The notes: a model not told the origin generated them from the sequence alone. Numbered from the stretch's first letter, positions 8,053 through 18,584 are shown. The stretch: DNA of 64,000 nucleotides from G965205255 sp965205255 (GCA_965205255.1 OZ242051.1:310001-374000), one strand, 5' to 3'. Made by a program: numbers and translations.

Positions 8053-11000
8053 TTAAAAAAACTCATCATTTTCAGGAAAACGTCTCATGTAGGATCTCGT
8101 TCTCCAATGAGTTGCACTGTTTGATGCTACGGCTGATCTCACACTCCTATCAGTATCCACAGCAAGTCTTTCGAGAACTTCGCGACCGGAATGAATATTG
8201 TCGGCTACACTAGCCCTAACAACCGGACTAGGATCTGATGCTAAAGGTTTTAATACTTCGGCAATTGGTGAATGAATATTTTCAGCCAGTGCCACACGGA
8301 CAGAAACATCTGAGTCTAGCAGAAGAGTATTTATAACTCTCTGACTTGAAGAATAATTTTTAGATGAAGCCACACCCCGCCTGACTTCAAAATGTCGGTC
8401 ATGAGCAAGCTTGTTCATCACATGCTCTGGAAGATCTGGATTATGAGCTAAAGCCGCCCTGGTTCTAACATCAGTGCTTTTTGCCAAATATTCCATTGAT
8501 TGATTATCAAATACATGTTCTTCTTTCGGGTGCAATGCCATGCCTCGAAGGTAGCCATTATACCCCGAGTGAGTTCCGGCAAGAAACTCTGAAAAAATAG
8601 TAGTTCCCATAAATATGGTATCCACTATGGAAAGTATGTTTATTGCCTTGCTCAGCTCTATCTGCTTCTTTCCGTATGCATGTCCCACCATGCTGGCAAA
8701 CCACAGAATAGAAGAACTCTGTTCTGCTTCACCAGAGAATACACTATTGATACCTGAAAAAGTTATAAAAGAACTGGTCAGTTGACTAGCACCTGTCATA
8801 AGACCACTCATACCTGCCATAACGATATTAACCCCCATAGCTACAGCAGCAAGCCCGTTAGCTATACCAAACACTTGGTTGGTAATCGCCAAAGCACGAT
8901 TATCCGGATGAGCTGTGCCTGCTATCTGCAAGGAGCCAGAAGCAATACCAATAGAGCCTAAAGCGCCCCCTGCTGCCACACTGGAACTCACTTCAGTAGC
9001 AAGCGCTCCCCCTGCAACAGCACCGGTAAATACGCCAGAAGCCACTGCTGAACCAACAGCCACGGGCAACAAAAAAGCAGAGCCAATAGCCATGGTTATA
9101 CTTAAGGCACCCATCAGATAGCCTGCCCACTTGGGTAGGTGTCCTGTGGGATCGGTCTTCATGACGGGGTTGTTATCTCCAAAGCCGTAGCCGTCAATCT
9201 TTGTGAATGGACTATAGCTGTCGTGGCTCATAAAATGCCGGTATACCGGATTGTAAGCCCGATAACCACCACCTAAAAACTGATACCCTGTGGCAGGATC
9301 GGTCATTTGACCGTCAAACCCTGGTTGATGATTTTGCCACCAGGCAGCTTGTGTCGCCAGTTTTAATCGTGCTGGTAATCCCTGTGTCGTTTTATTCATC
9401 AGATCATAGTCCATGCCGTACGGAGTATACACATGATCACTCGTGCGCTGACCTGATGTGTTCAACGTGGTAATCACATCACCCTTATAGTCGTGTAAAT
9501 ACCAACGGGTAACATGACCATCTTCACTGTGAGCAACTCCTGCCAGTTCGGCACTGGTATGTAGATGACCCTTTGCATCACTTTGTATCTGTTCGGCAAC
9601 CGTATCACCCTGATATATCATATATAACGGTTGCTGTAATACTCTTCCCTGCTCGTCAAATGGCTGTTCTGCAACCTGATGCCCGCTACTGTCATAAGTA
9701 TACTGAGTGTATTCATGGGTGTTGACATTGGTAAACTTGTCTTGCTGACCAAACGCATTATAATGCAGGGTATTACCATCGGCATCTTTAATAATACGAC
9801 CTGCACTGTCGTAAGTGATGGTTTTTGGTATGGCACTAAAACTGGATACATTAGCCTGCCATTGTGTATCAAAAGCAATCATTCGGTGCGGATCGTAGTT
9901 ATCTTTTTTCTGCTGATTATACGTGTATATCGTTGTTTTACCTGATGGCTTGCCATCGGCAGTTATCAACTGTTCGTTCACCGTTTTAATATTGTTCCAG
10001 TCATCAAAGGTATAATGTTGCGCTGTGATGATAGGGGGCACCGTTAACTGACTGCCTGATAAATCTATGTCTCTCGGACAAAGTTTACTGACTTTACCCG
10101 GCTTATCTGTCGCGCTACACGACATTGATGTTAGATTATTGGTGTTTTTATCATATACGTAGGTCTGAGTTGCACTGTCTCCGTCTTCTGACCGGGTGAA
10201 GGTGGTAATGTTTTGTGTCTGAGGATCATAACTATAACCTAACCGTTGCAAAACGTGGTTGCCCTGCCTGTCGGTTGTCCCTGCCAACCTTCCCAGATCA
10301 TTGTAAGTAAATTCCCTGACAATACCCGATCCGTCACTTACACTCACCGGTCGGTTAAAATAAACATCGTAAGTAGTTGAAGATAATACGGTGGGGGTGA
10401 GGCTTCCAGAGAGCAGAACCTTGCTCTGTAATAATCTGCCGTACCGGTCATGTGTTGCTGTAAAGCGGTTTCCTGCAAAATCTATTATACGTGTCGCCTG
10501 ACCGTAACGATCGTAACTTATGGTCTCTGTACCCTCAGGATAAGAAATACCGGCAGGCGATGGCAGGGTTTTGGGGGCAGATCGCACGACACTAATAAGC
10601 TGGCCAGAGTTGTCATCATACTCATAATGCAAATGGCTGATCGTATCCTCAGCATCGGTCAGTTGCCAGGTTTTTTGATTGTAGCTGTAAGAAGCATAAA
10701 TAACCCCGTCCACCGAAGCACTGGTTTTAGCAAAACTGTTGTAGGTATAGGTAAAGACATGTCCGTGAGGGTTATCATCGGTGCCAGGCGTGGTCATACT
10801 CAATATCCGACCGTCAGCATCATAGGTGTAACTGATTTTGTGACCGTATTCATCAGCCTGCCAGGCAAGGTTGCCTTCACCGTCATAATGGCGGGTACCA
10901 AGCACATGACAGACGGCCTGATCTACAGGAGTAACACATCGTGATACTTTATTTCCCTGAATATCGAAAGTATCATGAATTATACTGCCGTTCGGGGCAA

Positions 11001-14000
11001 TGGTTGCCACCAAATTACCCTGTTTCCACTGCCAGTGAGTTTGTGCACCGTCAGGCTGTGTTTGTTCGGTTCGCCGGCCATTACCGTCATAACGAGTAGT
11101 CGTAACAGACAACCAGGCTTTTGCATTAATGGCATCATTCACAAATGCAAACAGACCATCCTCATCCGGTAAAGGCAGTAAACCATAACTTTGAGTGGCC
11201 TTTAATGTTGTCACTGGCTGTAACCGATGCTCCAAGGAGGTTAATACCGTTTTCAGCTTGTCTGAGTAAACAGCCTTGCCGTTGACTACAGCATTCGGAT
11301 CTAATGCAAACCTATACTGAGCCACAGGTTTTCCTATGGTGTTCGATTGAACAACGCTGAGTTCCGGAGCCAGCTTTTCCTGTTGATTATCTGAGCCTGT
11401 GACCACCTGATATCTGATTAATAACATTTGAGGGTCATTGCGTACCGCTATACTCACCGACCCATCAGGCGTACGCTTCCAGACCTGACGGTTTAGTGCA
11501 TCATAACCGTACGTTGTTGTTAGGGCAATATCCGGTCCATTATTATCGGACGCATGATAAACCGTGTTGCTTGCCGGTTGGTCTGTCTGAGTATAAGTGG
11601 AACTACCGTCTTCAATCCAGTTTGATGTCCCTTGCATTGGTGCAACAGCCTGATCTTTATTTCGGTGCCAAGAAGACAATACCTGTTGATTATTTCCACT
11701 ACCGGCATACACAGTTTTTTGTTGGGTGCCATCGGCTAGCGTTTTTACTACAGACTGCTCATTATCTGTTGAAATATACGCCCATGAAATAGTTTGTGGA
11801 TCACCACCACTGGCCGGAATCATCACTTCTTTTACCGGTCGCTGCCAACCATCATACGTCCAGTTGATATGAAGCGTTTTTAAGGTATCTTCTGCTGAAA
11901 GTTTTACCCCGTTGGTGAGAGAATAAACGGTTTTACCCAGTGATAAAGCACCACTACCATCTTGCAAAAGATTATGAATGCTGTGAATATCAGCCGATGG
12001 TTGTTCGGAGGAAACTTCTATATCTGTGGTACGCGTGTAATGATTCGTATCAACACTGTGCTTGACATTAAACGTCACCTGTTCTGGGCGACCGTTATTG
12101 GGTAACTGGAAATACAACCCTTTTTGCTTTTTTGCGGCAATATGATTAGCAGGTAAATCAACCCGTACCGGCGGGTTGTATTTGGTTACAGTCAACTGTG
12201 ACAGCTGACCATAGACCTGACTTTTCTGGTCATGATTATACGAATAAGTAGTTGTTGTGGATAATTGCGCAGATGTCAGATCCGGTAGTGCCTGACCCGG
12301 TATTAAAGCGTCCACAGACTCAACAGGCAACGTGCCAACCTGTTTGGTGGTCACCTGCCAGTTTCCTGCCAGTGGAGAGTTGTCTTTTCCTATGGCATCA
12401 ACTAAACGGCTGTCACTGAACAAATCATCTGAAGCTAACTGGCCGGCCTGATGTTTGTTTTTCAACTTCCACTTCTGCTTCTCTGACTGCCATTGCTGTT
12501 TTAATAACTGCTCGTACTTTTCAATCCGGTTTTTGTAGGTTCCGGCTACCGGAATCAGCTGGTAGTTAAACTCCACTTCTGTCGCTGGTGCCGGATCATC
12601 CGTGGTGGCAAAGCGGATAAACGGTTTACTGCCTGCCGGGGTTTGTTTTGCAGGCAATTGTATCACTTTTTCAGGTAATGTAACCTGTGGCCAGTTCGGA
12701 TCCATTTTCGGGCAATGGCTATCGCCCTGTGGCGGACAATATTGCGTAAAAGTCTGACGACCATAAGCATCTTCCTGCCAGATGACCTGACCATTGTTAT
12801 CATATTGTTTCTGCTGAAGCACTTTTGCCGGAGAAATCGTGCTGTCTTGCCCCTTGCTGGTTAATGTATATAAGGTTTTTGCAGTTTTTCTTGGAAAAGA
12901 ATACGTCAAAGGAAGCTTAGCAAACGTAGTACCTTTCCAAGATGAATACGTCGCATCATTTTTTGCCACCAGACTATGGTGCAAATCATCGGTCTGGGTA
13001 ATCGTTAACGGCAGGTGATATTTATTGTATGTGGTTTTAACCGAGGTTAAACCATTATCCTTAACGACGGAATATGTATAATCATCACTGCGGTCAAACA
13101 GATTATCCTTACCCGGCTCACTGCTGACACCACTGAGATAACCGGTATAATTATGCAGGTCAGTCGTTCCACCGCTGTACTGATACCAGAGTCTGCGTAC
13201 CGGTATGATACCTTTGTTGGCAGGTGCAGGAGTGGTGACCTGTTCGGTAACCACGGGTGTGCGTGCCAGATTAAAACCTGTAGGTAAACCCTGAGACTGT
13301 AACGTATGGCGATCAGATTCATCATTATATAAAAACGTATTGATTTCGCCTGAAGGCTCAGTAACACGAGTTAATAACCAAGGGCGATGACCCTGCTCAT
13401 CATAACCAAATTTCACCTGACTGCTATCAAGCCCTTCGTTATCACTCGACAGCGCAGGCATACTAACCGACTGAACGGCTGTCTCACCTGCCACATCATA
13501 TAGGTGCAGTACAATATTTTGTTGCCCGTGTATAGTAATATCATCACCCTGATAGGTTAGCCATACTCCATTATGCGAGCATTGATTACTCCCGCTGTCC
13601 ACCTGATTTTGCGTTAACGGGTGGGCACAAACATATGTTAATCGTCTTGTTATGTCTTGTGGCCCGTGGCGATCATAGTAAAACCATACTCGTTGACCGT
13701 CGTGTCCTTGTTCCCAGCTTTCGTAGCCGTATTGTATATGCTCCCGTGTGCCACCAGCGGTGGAGATCGTCCAGTCTCCCGGTTGACCGGTGATGGTGAC
13801 ATCTCCCAGTTTATGCCGAAGCGGATGCCAGTAAGTTTCCCCTTGTGCATTATGATCACTTTCCATCGTGAAGCCATGACCATCCCCCGTGATAATATCA
13901 GTGGTTTTATGACCGGATACTTCAGAGGTGGAAGGGGTTTCCTGACCGACATTAAAGTTCCACTGAGTACCTAAACCCAAACGATTAACACCATGTGGCA

Positions 14001-14481
14001 AAGCACTGCCTGAGTAGGAAAGTATTAAATCTCTTTTTCCTTGCCCGTTGTCGTATAAGGTACTGGCCACAGGCATACTAAATGATGCCACCCCGGTACG
14101 CGGGTCCACCGATGCATTTATTTCGCCATGAAAATTATTGGCATTTGATGGCATAGCTACATCGCCATCGGCCAAAGCAGGAAGCCCCGACTGAGTAAGG
14201 GTTAACCCTCTATGGCTCAAAGATGTCTTATAGGCAGACCAAGTATTAGATGCACCGGAAAATTGTACCGGCACGGATAATGCAGAGTGCGACTTATGCC
14301 TTGTGTGTTTAAATGTTACAGAAGCCACCGCAACTTGTTCAAAAGGCAAAATAAATGCCGGAAGTAAAGACACAGATAATAAGAGTTTGCTTATATTTGT
14401 TTTCAATCGTCTTACGTATGCTTCAGAGTCTCCAAAGGAGCATCTGAACTTTTTCAGAAATTTAGCTACAAAAGTCCACAT
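8053..14481 (-). CDS. Giant RHS/YD-repeat protein with C-terminal leucine-rich-variant repeats
   Basis: This 2142-residue protein has a probable N-terminal export segment (ISKLLLSVSLLPAFILPF, about residues 29-46). It is followed by a Ser/Thr-rich beta region and many YD repeats such as YDGNGRRTEQTQPDGAQ and YTYDADGRILSMTTPG. The RHS core ends in FLGGGYRAYNPVYRHF and DPTGH at residues 1777-1781. RHS shells usually enclose a variable C-terminal tip. Here the tip has an Ala/Gly-rich hydrophobic region of about 100 residues and then, from about 1999 to 2125, five LRV-like repeats of about 25 residues patterned LAxDxxxxVRxxVAxN. No transposase or T6SS gene is nearby. It is not a copy of the three RHS genes at 48-64 kb. 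RHS and LRV calls are firm; the function, possibly a surface or secreted toxin or adhesin, is inference. Confidence 0.85.
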   Translation of the reverse strand: MWTFVAKFLKKFRCSFGDSEAYVRRLKTNISKLLLSVSLLPAFILPFEQVAVASVTFKHTRHKSHSALSVPVQFSGASNTWSAYKTSLSHRGLTLTQSGLPALADGDVAMPSNANNFHGEINASVDPRTGVASFSMPVASTLYDNGQGKRDLILSYSGSALPHGVNRLGLGTQWNFNVGQETPSTSEVSGHKTTDIITGDGHGFTMESDHNAQGETYWHPLRHKLGDVTITGQPGDWTISTAGGTREHIQYGYESWEQGHDGQRVWFYYDRHGPQDITRRLTYVCAHPLTQNQVDSGSNQCSHNGVWLTYQGDDITIHGQQNIVLHLYDVAGETAVQSVSMPALSSDNEGLDSSQVKFGYDEQGHRPWLLTRVTEPSGEINTFLYNDESDRHTLQSQGLPTGFNLARTPVVTEQVTTPAPANKGIIPVRRLWYQYSGGTTDLHNYTGYLSGVSSEPGKDNLFDRSDDYTYSVVKDNGLTSVKTTYNKYHLPLTITQTDDLHHSLVAKNDATYSSWKGTTFAKLPLTYSFPRKTAKTLYTLTSKGQDSTISPAKVLQQKQYDNNGQVIWQEDAYGRQTFTQYCPPQGDSHCPKMDPNWPQVTLPEKVIQLPAKQTPAGSKPFIRFATTDDPAPATEVEFNYQLIPVAGTYKNRIEKYEQLLKQQWQSEKQKWKLKNKHQAGQLASDDLFSDSRLVDAIGKDNSPLAGNWQVTTKQVGTLPVESVDALIPGQALPDLTSAQLSTTTTYSYNHDQKSQVYGQLSQLTVTKYNPPVRVDLPANHIAAKKQKGLYFQLPNNGRPEQVTFNVKHSVDTNHYTRTTDIEVSSEQPSADIHSIHNLLQDGSGALSLGKTVYSLTNGVKLSAEDTLKTLHINWTYDGWQRPVKEVMIPASGGDPQTISWAYISTDNEQSVVKTLADGTQQKTVYAGSGNNQQVLSSWHRNKDQAVAPMQGTSNWIEDGSSTYTQTDQPASNTVYHASDNNGPDIALTTTYGYDALNRQVWKRTPDGSVSIAVRNDPQMLLIRYQVVTGSDNQQEKLAPELSVVQSNTIGKPVAQYRFALDPNAVVNGKAVYSDKLKTVLTSLEHRLQPVTTLKATQSYGLLPLPDEDGLFAFVNDAINAKAWLSVTTTRYDGNGRRTEQTQPDGAQTHWQWKQGNLVATIAPNGSIIHDTFDIQGNKVSRCVTPVDQAVCHVLGTRHYDGEGNLAWQADEYGHKISYTYDADGRILSMTTPGTDDNPHGHVFTYTYNSFAKTSASVDGVIYASYSYNQKTWQLTDAEDTISHLHYEYDDNSGQLISVVRSAPKTLPSPAGISYPEGTETISYDRYGQATRIIDFAGNRFTATHDRYGRLLQSKVLLSGSLTPTVLSSTTYDVYFNRPVSVSDGSGIVREFTYNDLGRLAGTTDRQGNHVLQRLGYSYDPQTQNITTFTRSEDGDSATQTYVYDKNTNNLTSMSCSATDKPGKVSKLCPRDIDLSGSQLTVPPIITAQHYTFDDWNNIKTVNEQLITADGKPSGKTTIYTYNQQKKDNYDPHRMIAFDTQWQANVSSFSAIPKTITYDSAGRIIKDADGNTLHYNAFGQQDKFTNVNTHEYTQYTYDSSGHQVAEQPFDEQGRVLQQPLYMIYQGDTVAEQIQSDAKGHLHTSAELAGVAHSEDGHVTRWYLHDYKGDVITTLNTSGQRTSDHVYTPYGMDYDLMNKTTQGLPARLKLATQAAWWQNHQPGFDGQMTDPATGYQFLGGGYRAYNPVYRHFMSHDSYSPFTKIDGYGFGDNNPVMKTDPTGHLPKWAGYLMGALSITMAIGSAFLLPVAVGSAVASGVFTGAVAGGALATEVSSSVAAGGALGSIGIASGSLQIAGTAHPDNRALAITNQVFGIANGLAAVAMGVNIVMAGMSGLMTGASQLTSSFITFSGINSVFSGEAEQSSSILWFASMVGHAYGKKQIELSKAINILSIVDTIFMGTTIFSEFLAGTHSGYNGYLRGMALHPKEEHVFDNQSMEYLAKSTDVRTRAALAHNPDLPEHVMNKLAHDRHFEVRRGVASSKNYSSSQRVINTLLLDSDVSVRVALAENIHSPIAEVLKPLASDPSPVVRASVADNIHSGREVLERLAVDTDRSVRSAVASNSATHWRTRSYMRRFPENDEFF

Positions 14482-15302
14482 ATAGATAACAAGTATTCCC
14501 AGTTGTTACAAGCATTAGTTGTATTGATATACTAGGATAAACAAAGCTTATAGTCTCTGGTTATATGTACTTGAAAATGACCGGATTACGCATATTTTTT
14601 AAATACAAACATTTACTTATCTAACTTTATATACAGTTAGCTAAATCATATGTTGTTATATGCACCCCAATATCAAAATCTATTTCTACCTGCTATTATA
14701 GGCATACTTTTATAACTTGCTGAAGTTAAGCGCACAATCTTAAGCAATAAATAGCTCTTGTGATGAACTTTAACTTATAATATCAAGATCAAAAAATTAG
14801 CACAATAATAAATGAGCAACAGGGTTTGGTATAAAAATACTTCAGATACTTTTACAGAGTAATAGTTCTCTACTCGCTAAGCTCGGTATAAAAATCGTTG
14901 ACTTTTTGGTCATTCAGATTCACATCTAACATTTAAAAAGTCGACACATAAGGTGCTAGGTTGAATGAAAGAGGTCTGATACTGCAATTATAGTATGTGC
15001 TTTTTTTTCAAATTCTCAGCAACTAACAAAATAAAAAGCGTTCTTTTTTCAAAAGAAGGTAGCTTATTGGTCAGTAAAACTCTTATAAAATAAGATGCAC
15101 AGATTTCTTACGTCGAACTCAGGTTGGTATAATAAACAGATAGAAAAAATGTCTGAGGTAAAAAAGTCTTCAGGCACTCCTATGTACCTGAACTTATACT
15201 CGATAGATATAGTCTTATCTTTCACTTGCTGCACTTTATTTACTCAATTTAAACAGACTTTTTAAATAGGTCTGTCTTCTCAAATTTATTTATAGACGAT
15301 TT
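14482..15302. other. Long AT-rich intergenic region with a decayed repeat
   Basis: About 820 bp separate the start of the LRV-type RHS gene from the end of the pqiB-like gene. No credible reading frame is seen. The part next to the RHS gene should hold its promoter, but no clear -35/-10 pair stands out. The sequence from about 14990 to 15122 is homologous to the MITE-like element at 42.1 kb and is listed separately. Confidence 0.4.
14990..15122. repeat. Partial copy of MITE-like element
   Basis: This stretch matches 42105-42230 over about 130 bp with substitutions and small gaps, including GTCAGTAAAAC and CTTATAAAATAA. It ends in TCTTACGTCGAACTCAG at 15106-15122, which matches the right terminal inverted repeat of the 42-kb copy. 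No matching left end is recognisable upstream, so this copy is truncated or eroded at that side. It carries no gene. Confidence 0.6.
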
Positions 15303-17288
15303 CTAATGTTTAAGCATTATTTTTGGTCGCCAAGTTTTCCACTCTGGCATTGCTTTATCGTGCAGCACAAAGTGTGTATTAACTGGTAACATCCGTTTAT
15401 CAGGTTCAGGTGTTGCAAAAGCAATCCCTCCTTTAACAATAGTTTGAAGCGAATGTGCCGAAAGACTTATACCACTGAGAAGCCCTCCTTTGATCTTCAC
15501 TCCACTAACATTCCAAAACCGGCTTTTTTTTGTCACAAGATGGCGATAAGGGGCATTAATTACAACCTCAATGACCACCTTATTTGCCGGATTATCTATG
15601 TGATAACCTGTGACCTTACCCACGGGGACACCTAAATAAAGAATGGGTATACCTTTGGTGACTGAACCAAGGTTATGACTGACCAAAGATAGCTTAAGAT
15701 CGTCCGGATTTGCTATTTTATTTGAATGAAGAGTTACCATAGAATGAGGTTTAAGAGCGTTTGCATCAGGTGTGGGTGTGTAGGCAACGATACCGCCGGA
15801 AACCAGTGAGGTCAATGATTCACTTTTGACTTTCAGCCCAGACAATGAAGCATTTATAGAAAACCCACTGACATTCTCAAAATAGCTACTCTGATTAATC
15901 AGGTGCTGGTATTCAGGAAAAATATTAACTGATAAATAAATATAACCTCCATCTCGGGCCAACCTTGCATACTCAATCTTACCTATAGGTAGACCTTTGA
16001 ATAATACAGGGCTTTTTACACGAAGACCTCCAAGTGATTTTGCTTTTAAGACAAAATTCAACCCAGAAAGATTTGAGGGAGTGTAATATCTGTTTTCATA
16101 CCCTATAAAATTTGTTTTTTCAATTTCCTTTTTAGCACTGTTTTTAATACTATTTTTAGACGTATCAACAGCAATATAAGGCCCTCTGAATAGAGATGGA
16201 ACATCTGAAATACCACTTAAATCTACCTGAGGCCGGACTATCGAAAACCGAGTGTTTTTCAATAAAAGATCTTTAGCGTCAGGGTCAATAATTACTTGTG
16301 CAGTGAAGTGCTCGAGATCACTATTAATACTAACATCAGATACTTTACCAACTTCCAGTCCGTGAAACATAACCGATGTACCTTTAGTAATAGCTCTATT
16401 ATGCAAGGGAAAGCGAATATTTATTCTGATGCCTAACTGTGCATCTTCAAATGAATTATGCAAAATGAACTGATCACCATTACTAGCAGGTGCTGTACTT
16501 CTTTCCCAAGTAGGCGTGTAAAAAGCAACACCTCCTTTGATGAGTGCTGCTAATGATTCTGATTTTATTTTTACCCCTTTTAAACTGGCTTGAATATGAA
16601 AGCCACTAACACTCCAAAAACGACTATTATTGTGAACAAGGTCAACGTATTTAGGGGCTATGGCCAAATTAATTAAAATTTTTTGTGTATTGGTATTTAA
16701 TGAATAACCGGTAATTTTCCCTACTTCAATCTGATTAAAATAGACTGGACTGCCAATGGTGACAGAGTGAAGTTTATTTGTCACTAGGGTAATATGAAGC
16801 CAAGAAGTATCAGCTTCAACAGGTAGTGTTTTTAACGCTACAAAGTAATTTTGCGGTTTACCATTAGTACCTGGCTTTATTGCAATATAATTTCCTGAAA
16901 TAATGGTATCTAGCCCCGTAATACCAGAAAAACTAATATTGGGCTTAACCAGCCAGAAACATGTCTTGTTATTTATCCACGTTTTATAATTTTCATTAAT
17001 CTGAAGTTGAACTTCTACTTTTTTGAGATTTTTCGTAGCACGAATATTGTTCACCTTACCGATGATAATACCGTTATATTTCACCTCCGTTTTACCCACA
17101 ACGATGCCTTGTGCACTATCAAACTGCACTGTTACATCTTGATTTTGGTAGGTAATCGCATCCCAAAACAAGCCAATAAGAACTATTATGGCCAAAACAG
17201 GCAATAACCATATACCGTGAAACCGCGATGATTGCTTTATAATCGGGTTAATAATTGTCTTTTTATTGCCTGATGCAGTGTCAGTCAT
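15303..17288 (-). CDS. PqiB/LetB-type MCE-domain lipid transport protein (five MCE domains)
   Basis: A 661-residue MCE protein anchored by one membrane segment (about residues 26-42, WLLPVLAIIVLIGLFW) with the rest in the periplasm. PqiB and LetB proteins form hexameric tubes that carry lipids between inner and outer membranes. I count five MCE domains, starting near QDVTVQFDSAQGIVVG, LHITLVTNKLHSVTIG, INIRFPLHNRAITKG, LNFVLKAKSLGGLRVK and LKLSLVSHNLGSVTKG. Domains 2, 4 and 5 close with VKxxSLxxLxxGGxAxxTP-like endings. E. coli PqiB has three and LetB has seven, so this is intermediate. The start overlaps the end of the upstream pqiA-like gene by 8 bp, indicating translational coupling. Assignment to PqiB versus LetB is not settled. 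Confidence 0.85.
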   Translation of the reverse strand: MTDTASGNKKTIINPIIKQSSRFHGIWLLPVLAIIVLIGLFWDAITYQNQDVTVQFDSAQGIVVGKTEVKYNGIIIGKVNNIRATKNLKKVEVQLQINENYKTWINNKTCFWLVKPNISFSGITGLDTIISGNYIAIKPGTNGKPQNYFVALKTLPVEADTSWLHITLVTNKLHSVTIGSPVYFNQIEVGKITGYSLNTNTQKILINLAIAPKYVDLVHNNSRFWSVSGFHIQASLKGVKIKSESLAALIKGGVAFYTPTWERSTAPASNGDQFILHNSFEDAQLGIRINIRFPLHNRAITKGTSVMFHGLEVGKVSDVSINSDLEHFTAQVIIDPDAKDLLLKNTRFSIVRPQVDLSGISDVPSLFRGPYIAVDTSKNSIKNSAKKEIEKTNFIGYENRYYTPSNLSGLNFVLKAKSLGGLRVKSPVLFKGLPIGKIEYARLARDGGYIYLSVNIFPEYQHLINQSSYFENVSGFSINASLSGLKVKSESLTSLVSGGIVAYTPTPDANALKPHSMVTLHSNKIANPDDLKLSLVSHNLGSVTKGIPILYLGVPVGKVTGYHIDNPANKVVIEVVINAPYRHLVTKKSRFWNVSGVKIKGGLLSGISLSAHSLQTIVKGGIAFATPEPDKRMLPVNTHFVLHDKAMPEWKTWRPKIMLKH

Positions 17289-17928
17289 TGTGAGGCAGCT
17301 CTCCTTTCTTTTCTTTTTGTTCTACCGCATCCCAGAGCAGTCGCGGGTCAAAGGTAATCGTTGCCAGCATGGTAATAATAACCACGGCTGCAAAAGCAGA
17401 TGTTCCCCATTTAATAGTAATAGAGACGAGAGGAAAAAAATGCAACAACGACAGCATGACGCTAATAACAAATACATCTAGCATAGACCAACGACCAATG
17501 CGCTCTATAAAACGATATAACACCATATGATGGCGAATATAAGCCGGTGAACAATAACGGGTAGAAAACAATAGAAAGCTCAAACCCGTGATTTTGAAAA
17601 CAGGTATCACGATGCTTGCTACAAAAATAATCACAGCAATACTATACATCCCGGCATTAAATAATATTTTAATACCACCTATAATTGTATTAGGTGTGCT
17701 GCCTCCAAACTTATGAAAGATCAACATGGGAAAAAAGTTTGCACAAACAAATAAAATAAGAGCAAAAAACAGCAACACTGTTGTATTTCTGAAACTGTGT
17801 TTCGTTCGTACAGACACTCTTTCTTTACAACATGGGCACAGCGTTTCAGAAACAGGCATTGTCAATCCACAGCTGTTACATCGAAGTAATCCCGCATCTA
17901 TTCCTCTCAGGTGTCTACCTGTTTTCAT
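17281..17928 (-). CDS. PqiA-domain membrane protein (second half)
   Basis: This 215-residue inner-membrane protein corresponds to one of the two PqiA domains that in E. coli PqiA and LetA are fused in one chain. A zinc-ribbon-like N terminus has LRCNSCGLTMPV and LCPCCKE, two CxxC pairs. About four hydrophobic segments follow, beginning with TVLLFFALILFVCANFFPM. The motif GRWSMLDVFVISVMLSLL is a family signature. Partner MCE proteins are encoded in the same operon in other bacteria, and here the stop overlaps the start of the five-MCE gene. It lies 18 bp downstream of the first half. The role is probably to feed lipid to, or dock, the MCE tube. Confidence 0.85.
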   Translation of the reverse strand: MKTGRHLRGIDAGLLRCNSCGLTMPVSETLCPCCKERVSVRTKHSFRNTTVLLFFALILFVCANFFPMLIFHKFGGSTPNTIIGGIKILFNAGMYSIAVIIFVASIVIPVFKITGLSFLLFSTRYCSPAYIRHHMVLYRFIERIGRWSMLDVFVISVMLSLLHFFPLVSITIKWGTSAFAAVVIITMLATITFDPRLLWDAVEQKEKKGELPHND

Positions 17929-17946
17929 GATTTAGTGCCTTGATAT

Positions 17947-18564
17947 TTACAGTGCTGAGCTTTCCAACGCAACCCAAAGTATTCTCTCTTTTACTGTAAA
18001 GAGTATCATCAGTTGACAAAGAATGAGAAGAATAAGAGTCACAAGACCAAAACCTGGATAAACGCTTGCCACATCATTCAACTTAATAATAGCAATAAAA
18101 ATACCAAGTAAATAGACTTCAAGCATGCCCCAGTGTCTGACATAGCCAAACACTTTTATCATTCTGATAAGCAGCGCTTTTCTTTTACCTTTTATCAGTA
18201 GAATAAGGATCATGGTACAGAGAAATAAATAAACAAAAGGACTAAAAATAGCACCAAAAAAGATTAGAGCGGCGGGTATAAATTCTGATTGTCTGACAAA
18301 ATTGAGAATACCTGAAACAATACTGTGCTCAGTGGTTCCTGCAAACATTTGCATGTGTACAAGTGGAAGAATACAGGACAAAACAAGTAATACTAACCCT
18401 GCAACGGAGAAAATCAGTGGGAAATAAAATGAATAACGAGGATTTTCAGCAATTATATAAAGACAGTTTGCGCACTGTACCTTTTCGCCAGAAGCTAGAG
18501 GTTGCTTATAAATAACCGCATCGCATTCCTGGCAGAGCCATATTTTTGAAGTTCCGACTGACAA
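17947..18564 (-). CDS. PqiA-domain membrane protein (first half)
   Basis: A 205-residue PqiA-family inner-membrane protein. The N terminus carries LCQECDAVIY and VQCANCLY, paired CxxC motifs expected to bind zinc. Hydrophobic segments include FYFPLIFSVAGLVLLVLSCI and VTLILLILCQLMILF. GMLEVYLLGIFIAIIKL is the conserved region shared with the partner domain. It is followed after 18 bp by a second single-domain protein, so the fused PqiA/LetA architecture is split into two genes here. Upstream, 20 bp away, is an Smr-domain gene on the same strand, so smr-pqiA-pqiA-pqiB is probably one operon. Confidence 0.85.
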   Translation of the reverse strand: MSVGTSKIWLCQECDAVIYKQPLASGEKVQCANCLYIIAENPRYSFYFPLIFSVAGLVLLVLSCILPLVHMQMFAGTTEHSIVSGILNFVRQSEFIPAALIFFGAIFSPFVYLFLCTMILILLIKGKRKALLIRMIKVFGYVRHWGMLEVYLLGIFIAIIKLNDVASVYPGFGLVTLILLILCQLMILFTVKERILWVALESSAL

Positions 18565-18584
18565 AAAATGCTCCTCCTACCTAC

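Noticed and set aside
10450..10944. 164-codon plus-strand frame inside the large RHS gene
   Set aside because: It is antisense to the YD-repeat region, whose repeats keep antisense frames open; no independent evidence.
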